Part shown: one piece after another, positions 51,082-59,776 of the stretch
Layout of the letters: each line of letters opens with the position of its first letter
Numbering within the stretch: the first letter of the stretch is position 1
DNA from: Orbaceae bacterium lpD02
GTDB taxonomy: Bacteria; Pseudomonadota; Gammaproteobacteria; Enterobacterales; Orbaceae
Length of the DNA: 64,000 nucleotides
Direction of reading: 5' to 3'
NCBI GenBank assembly: GCA_036251875.1
Contig: CP133960.1
Coordinates: forward strand, 496,001 to 560,000
Notes under the pieces: model-generated
Seen by the model: only the letters and a program-made list of their open reading frames with translations
What the model was told of the DNA's origin: nothing
Databases searched by the model: none
Made by a program: the position numbers and the translations under genes

Positions 51082-51213
51082 ATCAATGGTGCACTTCGTC
51101 AAATGCTCACACGGTCTTACTGCGTATAAGCTGCGTCTTGCGCTTTGCCATTGACAAATAAACAACGGTAACGTCATGAGTTATTAACAAAAACAGTTTA
51201 TAAAACCGTGTAT

Positions 51214-51240
51214 AACCCCTTAAACCTGATCAGATTCAAT
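51214..51240 (+). other. Second TPP-riboswitch 3'-half-like motif
   Basis: ACCCCTTAAACCTGATCAG followed by ATTCAAT resembles the TPP 3' half (ACCCUUUGAACCUGAUCAG, then GAUAAU). A convincing 5' half is missing, although AGGGGTTAT at 51075 could pair with ATAACCCCT just before it. Decayed copy or chance. Confidence 0.25.
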
Positions 51241-51497
51241 CAATTAGCCTAATGCGCAAGAAAAAGACACTCAGAATTAGCGCAAAGCTCCTCGTTACCT
51301 GCGGTGCTTAGCGCTAACCCTGACTTTATTTATTTTATGCAATAACCCTATTTTTATTGAGTTCAATAATCCGGTTATTTAGTGATTTTTTCGAAATGTC
51401 TTACGACAACAATGCTAGTTTTACTTAATTTTATCTGCAATCTCAATATGCTAGACAGTTTAGTGGCGTTTGAATGGATCCTAATTGATCATCGTTT

Positions 51498-51517
51498 GCC
51501 GAAAAGGATCTATTGGT
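51498..51517 (+). repeat. Left copy of a short direct repeat flanking the islet
   Basis: GCCGA, five bases, then ATCTATTGGT. The right copy at 54369-54384 has GCCGA, one base, then ATCTATTGGT. The two lie either side of the four-gene cassette. Confidence 0.25.
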
Positions 51518-51671
51518 AGTGATAGTTAATGCTATCAATTGATCGCTTTGCGAAGCCGTAAATACTTAGTTGTATAAGTAGAAACAAGATTCACAATAAA
51601 TATTACCAGCAAAAGTGCAAATAAATGTTGTGTCTGTTTTCGATCGAACTAGTAGCATTATTAAATCTTAT

Positions 51672-52541
51672 TTATTTTTCAATCCCCTTACCTATTCTTT
51701 TATTTGTTGATTTTTGGTCTGATAAGGATTGCTTGATTACTAATTTTTGAGCTGCAGCTTGGCGTACTTGTGCAAAGATATCATTAGATGATTGTGCTAG
51801 ATTATCTTTTGATAATTTTTTGTCATTTTTATTAATTTCAGCTTGAACAACTAAAGATGGCAATATCTTATCAATCTTTGAATCATATATTTTTTCTTGT
51901 CGGTTATGAATTGTTAAAGATTCAATCTGCTTTGACTGGCTGAGTTTATCTGTATTTTGTGGTAAAGCTTCAATAATTTGATCATGAACTACTTTTGGTA
52001 CATGACGAGGGATTTCACCCGCTTTTAATGCATTTTCATAGCGCATATTAACACTATTCCAACTAATTTCTTTCGGACAAGTGTGGATTACAATATCAAC
52101 GTGATAACCTTTATTTTTGAGGTTATCAATTAACTCTTCAGCTCGACCTACATTACCTAAGGTGCCATCAATAATAATATTATATCTGTTATCTATCGCA
52201 CGTTTTTGAATTTCTTCCTTGATTTCACCGGCAAATTCATGTGTATAACTAGACAACTCTTTACCATATTTTTCATATAAGGCTTTATAGTTTGGATGCT
52301 CTTTTCGATATTGGTCTAAATCAATTAAAATAATATTATTACCGAATTTTTCTTTTAATATCGTTGTCGATGTCGATTTTCCCGCTCCTGGTTGGCCTCC
52401 CATAACATAAGAATGGGGGCTGTTTTCTTGTACCAAATTGTTTTTTGCAAGAATTCTACTCCATAATTCATTAACAATTTTTTCTTTCTGTTCAGTGCTC
52501 ACAAATGATAAAGATTCATTATTTTTCATTGCTATCACCAT
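51672..52541 (-). CDS. Zeta-toxin family kinase with basic C-terminal tail
   Basis: 289 residues. P-loop GGQPGAGKS (48-56), LIDLDQYRKEHP (72-83), IIIDGT (122-127) and a MRYENALKAGEIPRHVP segment identify the zeta-toxin fold, whose members phosphorylate UDP-N-acetylglucosamine or related targets and poison cell-wall synthesis. No epsilon-type antitoxin is recognisable. Residues 252-289 form a basic tail (RQAAAQKL, KQSL, KGIEK) that matches the tail of the metallopeptidase two genes upstream at 20 of 38 positions without gaps. This suggests a shared export signal. The first ATG overlaps the preceding gene; an ATG 12 bases later has GGTGA at good distance and may be the real start. Confidence 0.88.
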   Translation of the reverse strand: MVIAMKNNESLSFVSTEQKEKIVNELWSRILAKNNLVQENSPHSYVMGGQPGAGKSTSTTILKEKFGNNIILIDLDQYRKEHPNYKALYEKYGKELSSYTHEFAGEIKEEIQKRAIDNRYNIIIDGTLGNVGRAEELIDNLKNKGYHVDIVIHTCPKEISWNSVNMRYENALKAGEIPRHVPKVVHDQIIEALPQNTDKLSQSKQIESLTIHNRQEKIYDSKIDKILPSLVVQAEINKNDKKLSKDNLAQSSNDIFAQVRQAAAQKLVIKQSLSDQKSTNKRIGKGIEK

Positions 52542-52780
52542 TTATCTGGCATAGCTTCATATTTAGATTTTATCGTTTTAAAAAAAACTAATGCTTCTTC
52601 ATAATTAATTTCTTGGTAAGGGGTATTTCCAATCCAATCTCTGAAATCATCCAATTTCTTACTATCTTCAAGCCACTCTTTAGAATACCCATCAGTCGAT
52701 GATACTTTCTTTCCCATCGCGTGGGTAACAATTGCATACATTTCATCCCATAAAAACTCTTTTTCATCAAAGGTTGCCAT
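52535..52780 (-). CDS. Small acidic protein, putative partner of the zeta toxin
   Basis: 81 residues, ATG behind AAGGA. It has 17 acidic against 11 basic residues by my count, aromatic-rich (W at several positions), probably a small helical bundle. I do not recognise the family. Its end overlaps the zeta-toxin start, so the two are translationally coupled. That is the usual arrangement of an antitoxin, immunity protein or secretion chaperone with its toxin. A TATAAT in the 66-base gap upstream might give it its own promoter. Confidence 0.65.
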   Translation of the reverse strand: MATFDEKEFLWDEMYAIVTHAMGKKVSSTDGYSKEWLEDSKKLDDFRDWIGNTPYQEINYEEALVFFKTIKSKYEAMPDKW

Positions 52781-52846
52781 AATTTTTTCCTTTTTGTGAT
52801 TATTTATAATTAACAGTTTAGATTATACTAAATTTTCAAAGTCGCC

Positions 52847-53818
52847 CTATTTCTTAATGCCTTTATTCATTCCTTTATGTAAAGATTTTGGAATTGGTAA
52901 GGATTGCTTGCCTTCCAATTTCTGTATGGCACGTTGACGAGCCTTGACAAAATCGTTGTTAGATACTGATTCAAATTTTGTTGCCTTAATATCTTTACCT
53001 TTTGTTGCCTCAATATATTTATCTTTTGTTAGCTTAAGCACTTTATCTGATTCTGTTAATGCTTTTTTCAATTCCTCTTTCTGTACAGATTTATCATCAC
53101 CAAATTTACTTAAAAAGTTTTTTAGATACGCTAAACTATTTCCTTTATCTAACTTATTTTTAGTCATCTCATTTAATTTGATTGCAGATATTTCTGCAAC
53201 TAATTCATCTCTTTTAGCAAAATTGGCTTTTTGCTCTGCTGACTTAGGTTCACGCCCTAATTCTATAATTGTTGAGTGACCTATTTCATGAAACATATCA
53301 TTATAATATTTTTCCGAGGATGGATATTGTGATCGGTGAGGCATATAGATCGTGTGGTTTTTAGGATTATAACGAGGTGTCGAGGTGCTATTGTGTAAGA
53401 TTTTCACACCTTGGCTTTCAATAAATTCTTCTATTTGAGGGTTTGCCCTCCAGCTCGGCATCGGTTTTACTTCCAAAGGTAATTTATCAAACGACGCTTT
53501 ATCTAATTGTTCAACATTGTAAAATTTGATATTTTCGTGATATTGGTTATTTTGATACAGATCGCTTTGGATAAAATTATTTTCTTCGCCAAGTTCTAGT
53601 TTCAAGCCATTTGCTTGTATTTCATTTTCAGATAACCAACGAGTTTCATTAAATCCTTTTTTATGGCCATTGTTGTGTAAAAAAATAGCTTCATATATTT
53701 CTTGGCTATACGGATTCTTAGGATAATTAATATCTGTTTTAATAAAATTATCAATAGTTGCTGATTTATTTGTTTGTTGTATTGCAGAAAATAACTCATC
53801 AGTATAATTGTTCTCCAT
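52847..53818 (-). CDS. ArdC-like zinc metallopeptidase with basic C-terminal tail
   Basis: 323 residues. The centre is a zincin: YYNDMFHEIGHSTI with HEIGH at 177-181 and a third ligand in DELVAEISA (204-212), as in the C-terminal domain of ArdC antirestriction proteins. The N-terminal part (about 55-115, ending KFYNVEQL) resembles a shortened ArdC DNA-binding domain. Residues 286-323 carry the basic tail shared with the zeta toxin (RQRAIQKL, KQSL, KGIKK). ArdC of some conjugative plasmids is carried into recipient cells, so a translocated effector or antirestriction role is plausible but inferred. It starts three bases after the upstream small gene. Confidence 0.8.
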   Translation of the reverse strand: MENNYTDELFSAIQQTNKSATIDNFIKTDINYPKNPYSQEIYEAIFLHNNGHKKGFNETRWLSENEIQANGLKLELGEENNFIQSDLYQNNQYHENIKFYNVEQLDKASFDKLPLEVKPMPSWRANPQIEEFIESQGVKILHNSTSTPRYNPKNHTIYMPHRSQYPSSEKYYNDMFHEIGHSTIIELGREPKSAEQKANFAKRDELVAEISAIKLNEMTKNKLDKGNSLAYLKNFLSKFGDDKSVQKEELKKALTESDKVLKLTKDKYIEATKGKDIKATKFESVSNNDFVKARQRAIQKLEGKQSLPIPKSLHKGMNKGIKK

Positions 53819-53821
53819 TGC

Positions 53822-54106
53822 TTACATCTCTATGAGCCAACAATCTTCCAAGCTATCTTTTATGTAATCTCTAACAAACTCCAAAGTTGTTATTTTTTCA
53901 TAGTAATGATTAATTTTATTCCAATCTTCATCATAAAAAGCTAGGCTATTTTCATATTTATTATAAATGTAAGATGTTAACTTATTAAGCTCATCTAAAT
54001 ATTTATCGTGCTGTTCTTGAGTAATTAAAGTCGTAGCTAATGCATGACGAAACTCATTTTTCATGGTGCTTTCAATGATATAAACTCTTTCTTTTTGGTC
54101 TCGCAT
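53822..54106 (-). CDS. Small acidic protein upstream of the ArdC-like gene
   Basis: 94 residues, ATG with AAGGG upstream. It has 19 acidic against 12 basic residues by my count, predicted helical, no signal peptide, family not recognised. It is coupled to the metallopeptidase gene with a three-base gap. This mirrors the small acidic gene ahead of the zeta toxin, so each tailed protein has a small acidic neighbour encoded directly upstream. A chaperone, antitoxin or immunity role is possible. Confidence 0.65.
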   Translation of the reverse strand: MRDQKERVYIIESTMKNEFRHALATTLITQEQHDKYLDELNKLTSYIYNKYENSLAFYDEDWNKINHYYEKITTLEFVRDYIKDSLEDCWLIEM

Positions 54107-54140
54107 ATTTATACCCTTATTAAATTATTGCATCTTGTAT

Positions 54141-54146
54141 ATTATA
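54141..54146 (-). promoter_or_regulatory. Possible -10 box of the islet operon
   Basis: TATAAT on the minus strand, 34 bases before the first small gene. The -35 position holds only a poor hexamer. Confidence 0.35.
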
Positions 54147-54368
54147 CATAAAACTATGTAGAAACTAAATGTTTGATGTACTGTGCTTGGCAACTCTTAT
54201 GTAAGACGCATTCAGTTAATTTACCGCGCAGCTCACTATGGAATAATTTATTCCTTTCGTGTTAATTTACCTCGAGTTTCCAAATATTAAGAAAAAAATA
54301 CTTTTCATGTTTCTTTTCTGTGGATAACTTGTGAATGAATGCGGCTGTAAATACTAGTTTACACTGTC

Positions 54369-54384
54369 GCCGATATCTATTGGT
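54369..54384 (+). repeat. Right copy of a short direct repeat flanking the islet
   Basis: GCCGA, one base, ATCTATTGGT; see the left copy at 51498-51517. A similar GTAAATACT motif also occurs near both copies (51558 and 54348). Confidence 0.25.
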
Positions 54385-54531
54385 GGATTAATATTACTAA
54401 TTACTAAATATAACTTTTATAGAAGTGACGCCGTAATGAAAATTAGGTTGTTTTATTTGTTTAGCTTTGTTCCTTGCTATTCAATCTAATATATTATGGT
54501 CATTTTTTAACTAAATAATTAATTACAAAAC

Positions 54532-54559
54532 AAAAAAAGCCCACTAAATTTGTGGGCTT
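54532..54559 (-). terminator. Terminator of the pepA-holC-valS transcript
   Basis: On the minus strand AAGCCCAC / GTGGGCTT around AAATTTA, followed by a run of T residues, 24 bases after the valS stop. Confidence 0.8.
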
Positions 54560-54582
54560 AAAAACGATAAATACAACCGCGA

Positions 54583-57450
54583 TTACAATTTTTCGATTTC
54601 AGCGTATTGTTCTAATAGTTTTATTTTATCATCCTGATAACCTTGACGTTTTTCTTGCTCTTTAGCTACAACTGCTTCTGGAGCTTTATCGACAAAGCCA
54701 GGATTAGATAACTTGGTCGTAATGCGGTTAATTTCATTATCCATACGGTCAATTTCTTTACGTAAACGAGCAAGTTCATCATCTTTATTGATCAGCCCTG
54801 CCATTGGGATTAGTAATTCAGCGCCTTCAACTAATTTTGTTACTGACATAGGTCCTTTTTCACCTTCATCTAAAATAATGATTTCAGATAAACGCGCTAA
54901 AGACTTGATAAATGTGACGTTGTCACCAATTCGGCGATGTGTTATCGGCGATGCGTCCCTAATTAGCAGTTCTAATTCCTTACTTGGTGCTATATTCATT
55001 TCTGCACGAATATTACGCACTGCGATAACGACTTGTTTAATCCAATTAAGATCGTTAACGGCTTGCTCATTATGCCATTTTGCGTCATATGTTGGCATTT
55101 TCTGCAGCATAATCGTATCAGCATTAATTCCTACTAGCTCTTTTATATTTTGCCAAACCGCTTCTGTAATAAATGGAATAATTGGATGAGCAAGCCTTAA
55201 CAAAGCTTCAAGCACTGATATTAATGTATGGCGAGCCGCACGTTGTTGATTAGCATTGCCATTGGCAATTGCTGATTTGGTCAATTCTAAATACCAGTCA
55301 CAAAATTGATTCCATGTAAATTCGTATAATATGCTTGCTGCCATATCAAAACGATAAGTGGCAAAGGCTTCTTGATAGGCTTTAATGGTTTGGTTAAACT
55401 CTGCTAGGATCCATTTATCAGCTAATGAGTATTCCAGTTCTCCGCCATTAAAACCGCAATCATTACCCTCTGTATTCATTAGCACGTAGCGGCTTGCATT
55501 CCATAGCTTATTACAGAAATTACGATAACCTTCTAAACGTTTTAAATCCCAGTTGATATCGCGACCTGTGGATGCAAGTGCCGCTAAAGTAAAGCGTAAC
55601 GCATCAGTACCATGAGGTTCAATACCCGCAGGGAACTGTTTTTCAGTACGTTTTGCAATTTTCTCTGCTAGCTGAGGCTGCATCATATTACCGGTACGTT
55701 TTGCTAATAGATCCGGCAACGAGATCCCATCGATCATATCTAAAGGGTCAATAACATTACCTTTAGACTTTGACATTTTTTGCCCTTCTTCATCACGGAT
55801 AAGTCCAGTGACATAGACCGTTTTAAATGGCACTTGTGGCTTACCATCTTGATCTTTAATAAAATGCATGGTTAACATAATCATGCGAGCAACCCAGAAA
55901 AAGATAATATCAAAACCAGTTACTAACACATCTGTCGGGTGGAAGGTTTTTAAGTCTTCGGTATTTTCTGGCCAACCTAACGTTGAAAATGTCCAAAGTC
56001 CTGATGAGAACCAAGTATCAAGTACATCATCATCTTGAGTTAATTTGATACTTTCCTCGATATTGTTTTCGCTCCTCACTTCATTTTCAGTTCGACCAAC
56101 ATAGACATTGCCTTGTTCATCATACCAAGCTGGAATACGGTGCCCCCACCAAAGCTGCCTTGAAATACACCAATCTTGAATGTCATTCATCCATGAAAAA
56201 TACATATTTTCATACTGCTTAGGGACAAATTGAATTTCGCCACTTTTAACTGCGTTAATTGCAACTTCTGCTAATGGTTTCGTTCTTACATACCATTGAT
56301 CGGTAAGCATTGGCTCAATAACAACCCCACCACGATCTCCGTAAGGGATGGTTAAGTCGTGAGGTTCAATTTTATCTAAAATCGATAAGGCTTCACATGC
56401 AGCAACGATCGCTTTACGAGCCGAAAAACGTTCTAAACCTTGAAAATTCTGTGGTAAGTCAGTCGAATAGTCAGTAGATTCTTCGCCATTACTATTAAAA
56501 ACTTCAGCCTGTTGACGGATATCGCCATCAAAAGTAAAAATATTAATCATCGGTAAGTTATGACGTTTACCTACTTCATAGTCGTTAAAATCATGCGCTG
56601 GTGTAATTTTGACGCAGCCCGTTCCTTTCGTCATATCGGCGTGGTCATCACCTAAAATTGGAATACGTCTATTAACAAATGGCACGATCACTTGTTTGCC
56701 GATCAGATCTTTATATCTTGGATCTGCAGGATTAACTGCAATCCCTGTGTCGCCAAGTAGTGTTTCAGGGCGGGTTGTAGCTACCACTAAATAATCATGA
56801 CCATCAGTGGTTTTAAAGCCATTAGCTAATGGGTAACGGATATACCACATTGATCCTTTCACATCTTTATTTTCAACTTCAAGATCAGAGATCGCCGTGC
56901 GTAATTTAGGATCCCAATTAACGAGTCGCTTACCACGGTAGATCAAATTTTCTTTATATAAACGAATAAAGACTTCTTTAACGGCATTAGATAAACCATC
57001 GTCCATCGTAAAACGCTCTCGATCCCAATCAACTGAATCACCTAAACGACGCATTTGTTTAGTAATACTGCCGCCTGATTCCGCTTTCCATTGCCAGATT
57101 TTATCAATAAAGGCATCTCTACCATAATCATGACGTGTTTTATTTTCTTCAGCCGCTATTTTACGCTCGACCACCATTTGGGTCGCAATCCCGGCATGAT
57201 CAGTGCCTGATTGCCATAAAGTATTATTACCTAACATACGATGGTAACGAATAAGAGCATCCATAATCGTTTGCTGAAACGCATGCCCCATATGCAAACT
57301 ACCCGTTACATTTGGTGGTGGGATTGCAATACAGTAACTTGGCGCAGATTTATCGCCATTCGGCTTAAAGTAACCACTGTTTTCCCAATGCGAATAGATG
57401 GGTTGTTCAATTTCTTGAGGATTATAAGTTTTATCTAATGTTATTTTCAT
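54583..57450 (-). CDS. valS: Valyl-tRNA synthetase
   Basis: 955 residues from the ATG at 57450 ([19 protein letters not shown]), which lines up with the E. coli start; the longer frame has no support. Class I signatures: [15 protein letters not shown] (HMGH at 53-56) and KMSKSKGN near 557. The editing domain ([15 protein letters not shown]) removes mischarged threonine. The anticodon domain and the C-terminal coiled coil ([16 protein letters not shown]) complete the protein. It follows holC by 166 bases; the pepA-holC-valS order is conserved in gammaproteobacteria. Confidence 0.97.
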   Translation of the reverse strand: MKITLDKTYNPQEIEQPIYSHWENSGYFKPNGDKSAPSYCIAIPPPNVTGSLHMGHAFQQTIMDALIRYHRMLGNNTLWQSGTDHAGIATQMVVERKIAAEENKTRHDYGRDAFIDKIWQWKAESGGSITKQMRRLGDSVDWDRERFTMDDGLSNAVKEVFIRLYKENLIYRGKRLVNWDPKLRTAISDLEVENKDVKGSMWYIRYPLANGFKTTDGHDYLVVATTRPETLLGDTGIAVNPADPRYKDLIGKQVIVPFVNRRIPILGDDHADMTKGTGCVKITPAHDFNDYEVGKRHNLPMINIFTFDGDIRQQAEVFNSNGEESTDYSTDLPQNFQGLERFSARKAIVAACEALSILDKIEPHDLTIPYGDRGGVVIEPMLTDQWYVRTKPLAEVAINAVKSGEIQFVPKQYENMYFSWMNDIQDWCISRQLWWGHRIPAWYDEQGNVYVGRTENEVRSENNIEESIKLTQDDDVLDTWFSSGLWTFSTLGWPENTEDLKTFHPTDVLVTGFDIIFFWVARMIMLTMHFIKDQDGKPQVPFKTVYVTGLIRDEEGQKMSKSKGNVIDPLDMIDGISLPDLLAKRTGNMMQPQLAEKIAKRTEKQFPAGIEPHGTDALRFTLAALASTGRDINWDLKRLEGYRNFCNKLWNASRYVLMNTEGNDCGFNGGELEYSLADKWILAEFNQTIKAYQEAFATYRFDMAASILYEFTWNQFCDWYLELTKSAIANGNANQQRAARHTLISVLEALLRLAHPIIPFITEAVWQNIKELVGINADTIMLQKMPTYDAKWHNEQAVNDLNWIKQVVIAVRNIRAEMNIAPSKELELLIRDASPITHRRIGDNVTFIKSLARLSEIIILDEGEKGPMSVTKLVEGAELLIPMAGLINKDDELARLRKEIDRMDNEINRITTKLSNPGFVDKAPEAVVAKEQEKRQGYQDDKIKLLEQYAEIEKL

Positions 57451-57616
57451 AATACTTTTCAGATCCAGCCACATAGGGCAAACAATAAAGACAAAGAAAT
57501 GGACGATATTCTACATCAAATTGTACACAGATAAAAATGGAATAATACAATCCTAAGCAGATAAAAATTAGATAAACTCGGTTCTTGGATATAAAATATG
57601 CGTTATTTAAGAAAAA

Positions 57617-58069
57617 TTAATCTGTTATGGTGATAGTTTTTAAATTGAATCCTACATTTTTGTAAGCAATATAGCGCTCTCTTGCCAAGGCTTTTAACCT
57701 ACTTTCAAACGGTACAAAATCAATAATGTCTCGATATATAGTCGCAAATTCAGGAAATGCTTCTTGTAGATTAATCAATAAATGACGATTATTATTACCT
57801 TTTTTACCAACCCAGGCTATTTCAACTGGAGAGCCACTTGGCATGCCTTCTCCAACCAAATTATGTGGTACAAAACTTGCTGAATCTTGTTGCCACAAAA
57901 ATTCATCTATTTTTTCTGCTTGTTGTTGATCTTGGCAGCTAACAAGGATACGAAACCCTTGCTGCCAACTGGCAATAATCTTTTCACATGCCAGTTTTTC
58001 ATGAGGTAATAGTATTGAATCGGCTAACGAAGTGTCCTCTTCAATCAGATAAAAAATAACTTTCTTCAA
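57617..58069 (-). CDS. holC: DNA polymerase III chi subunit
   Basis: 150 residues, the length of HolC. The typical features are present: the N-terminal FYLIEED, the ACEKIIASWQQGFRILVSCQDQ-type block (LACEKIIASWQQGFRILV) and the LLINLQEAFPEFATIY segment. Chi joins the clamp loader (with psi) to single-strand binding protein during lagging-strand synthesis. Set between pepA and valS, its usual position. Confidence 0.93.
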   Translation of the reverse strand: MKKVIFYLIEEDTSLADSILLPHEKLACEKIIASWQQGFRILVSCQDQQQAEKIDEFLWQQDSASFVPHNLVGEGMPSGSPVEIAWVGKKGNNNRHLLINLQEAFPEFATIYRDIIDFVPFESRLKALARERYIAYKNVGFNLKTITITD

Positions 58070-58132
58070 CTATCATTACTCCATTTATTAATGTGCTATA
58101 GATACATACTGTATAACTATTACAACAATATA

Positions 58133-59617
58133 TTAATGAGCTTGCTGTAATAAATATTCAACTAACATTGCAACCGGTCGTCCTGTTGCCCCTTTTTTAG
58201 CTCCAGAAACCCATGCGGTACCGGCAATATCAAGATGAGCCCAATGATAGTTTTTAGTAAAACGAGATAAAAAGCAACCGGCTGTGATTGTTCCGCCATC
58301 TCGCCCAGCTGAATTGACAAGATCAGCACATGTTGATTTAATTTGTTGTTGAAAATCATCATCCAATGGCAACGGCCATGCTTTATCATCTGCTTGATTT
58401 GATGCTGCAACTAATTGTTCAATAAGCTTATCATTATTACCCATAATGCCAGTATAATGATGTCCGAGGGCGACAATGCAAGCCCCCGTTAAGGTGGCTA
58501 TATCGATAACGGCTGCGGGCTTGAATCGCTCAACGAATGTTAATACATCGCATAATACCAAACGGCCTTCTGCGTCAGTATTAATTACTTCAACCGTTTG
58601 CCCCGACAATGTTGTTAGTATATCGCCAGGGCGATATGCTCCAGTCCCAGGCATATTTTCACAGCCGGCCATAACGCCAATTACATTAAGCGGTAGGTTT
58701 AATTCCGCAACGATTTGCATAACACCATATACGGTTGCTGCACCACACATATCGTACTTCATCTCATCCATTCCTGCTGAAGGCTTGATTGATATACCGC
58801 CAGAATCGAAAGTTAAACCTTTACCCACAAGCACAATTGGTTGCGATGTTTTATCTTTAGCGCCATGATACTCCATCACCGTCATAATCGATTCATTTTG
58901 CGAACCTTGACCAACGGCTAAATAAGTGTTCATACCTAATTTGGCCAATGCTTTTTCATCATAATATGATGCTTTTATTGAACTAAACTGTTTGCTAAGT
59001 TGCTTGGCACTATTTGCTAGATATTGCGCATTGCATATATTAGAAGGTTGATTTGCTAATGTGCGGGTTGTCGCAACGCCTTTTGCAATAACACTGCCGT
59101 GTGTTAAGCCTAGCTCAGCTTGCGTTACTAATGTTTTATCGGTAATCGATAACACTATTTTTTCTGTTTTTATGCTATCAGCTTTAGTACTTTGATACTG
59201 ATCAAAGCGGTAACAATGGTAAATAACCTCTTCAACAAAGCGTCGAACAAAAGTATATACATGTGTTTTAGCCAAATCTGGCATTAAAACGCTTAATTGT
59301 TTGCTATTTAATGTGCTAAGTTGGTTAGCCACGCTTTGACTTATTTTACTGACACTATTGATAACATTGTTTTTTCTATCACCAATACCGACTAACAGCA
59401 CTTTGCTTGTGGCTATATTAGGCACATTAAACAATATTAATGTTTCGCCGACTTTGCCACTAAAATCTCCTTTTTTGAGTAAGTTACTAATTAAATTATT
59501 ACTTAATTGTTCAAATTCTTGTACAACATCTAGCTGTATTTTGCCTTGGTAAATAGGTAAAACTAGGCAATCAGCCTTTTGCTTAAGCACATTATTATTT
59601 TTAATCTCAAAATTCAT
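58133..59617 (-). CDS. pepA: Leucyl aminopeptidase PepA
   Basis: 494 residues from the ATG at 59617, with AAGGA upstream; the TTG six bases earlier is not needed. The M17 catalytic domain has VGKGLTFDSGGISIKP (metal and catalytic Lys) and the signature NTDAEGRLVLCD, with the metal-binding GCENMPGTGAYRPGD region. It is a hexameric manganese/zinc aminopeptidase; in E. coli it also binds DNA at carAB and in plasmid resolution. It is first gene of the pepA-holC-valS unit and divergent from lptF. Confidence 0.96.
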   Translation of the reverse strand: MNFEIKNNNVLKQKADCLVLPIYQGKIQLDVVQEFEQLSNNLISNLLKKGDFSGKVGETLILFNVPNIATSKVLLVGIGDRKNNVINSVSKISQSVANQLSTLNSKQLSVLMPDLAKTHVYTFVRRFVEEVIYHCYRFDQYQSTKADSIKTEKIVLSITDKTLVTQAELGLTHGSVIAKGVATTRTLANQPSNICNAQYLANSAKQLSKQFSSIKASYYDEKALAKLGMNTYLAVGQGSQNESIMTVMEYHGAKDKTSQPIVLVGKGLTFDSGGISIKPSAGMDEMKYDMCGAATVYGVMQIVAELNLPLNVIGVMAGCENMPGTGAYRPGDILTTLSGQTVEVINTDAEGRLVLCDVLTFVERFKPAAVIDIATLTGACIVALGHHYTGIMGNNDKLIEQLVAASNQADDKAWPLPLDDDFQQQIKSTCADLVNSAGRDGGTITAGCFLSRFTKNYHWAHLDIAGTAWVSGAKKGATGRPVAMLVEYLLQQAH

Positions 59618-59776
59618 TACCAATCCTTAAATAAATAATTTATTGTTTACAATATCATTCTTCCATTCTAGCGCTTAACAAATTCATATCAACAAAAAAG
59701 TGATAACGACAAATGCGATTTCACGCTATAATAGGCATAATTTATTTATGCATATTACTGTTTACAGGCCTAATAC

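Larger units (their letters stand above)
50554..51671. other. Gene-free stretch of 1.1 kb between fnr and the toxin islet
   Basis: No coding region convinces me here; the 61-codon frame at 50867-51052 has no ribosome site and overlaps the RNA-like element. The stretch holds TPP-riboswitch-like sequences, and the nine-base complementary pair AGGGGTTAT (51075-51083) and ATAACCCCT (51212-51220). It also has several GCGC-containing short inverted repeats (51278-51317) and one member of the islet-flanking repeat. It looks like a decayed locus. Confidence 0.5.
54107..54531. other. Gene-free stretch between the islet and valS
   Basis: No gene seen. It contains the islet's likely promoter, a duplicated GTTAATTTACC segment (54215 and 54261 regions), a palindrome around GGAATAATTTATTCC, one perfect DnaA box on the minus strand (TGTGGATAA, 54319-54327) and the right copy of the flanking repeat. 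Confidence 0.45.
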
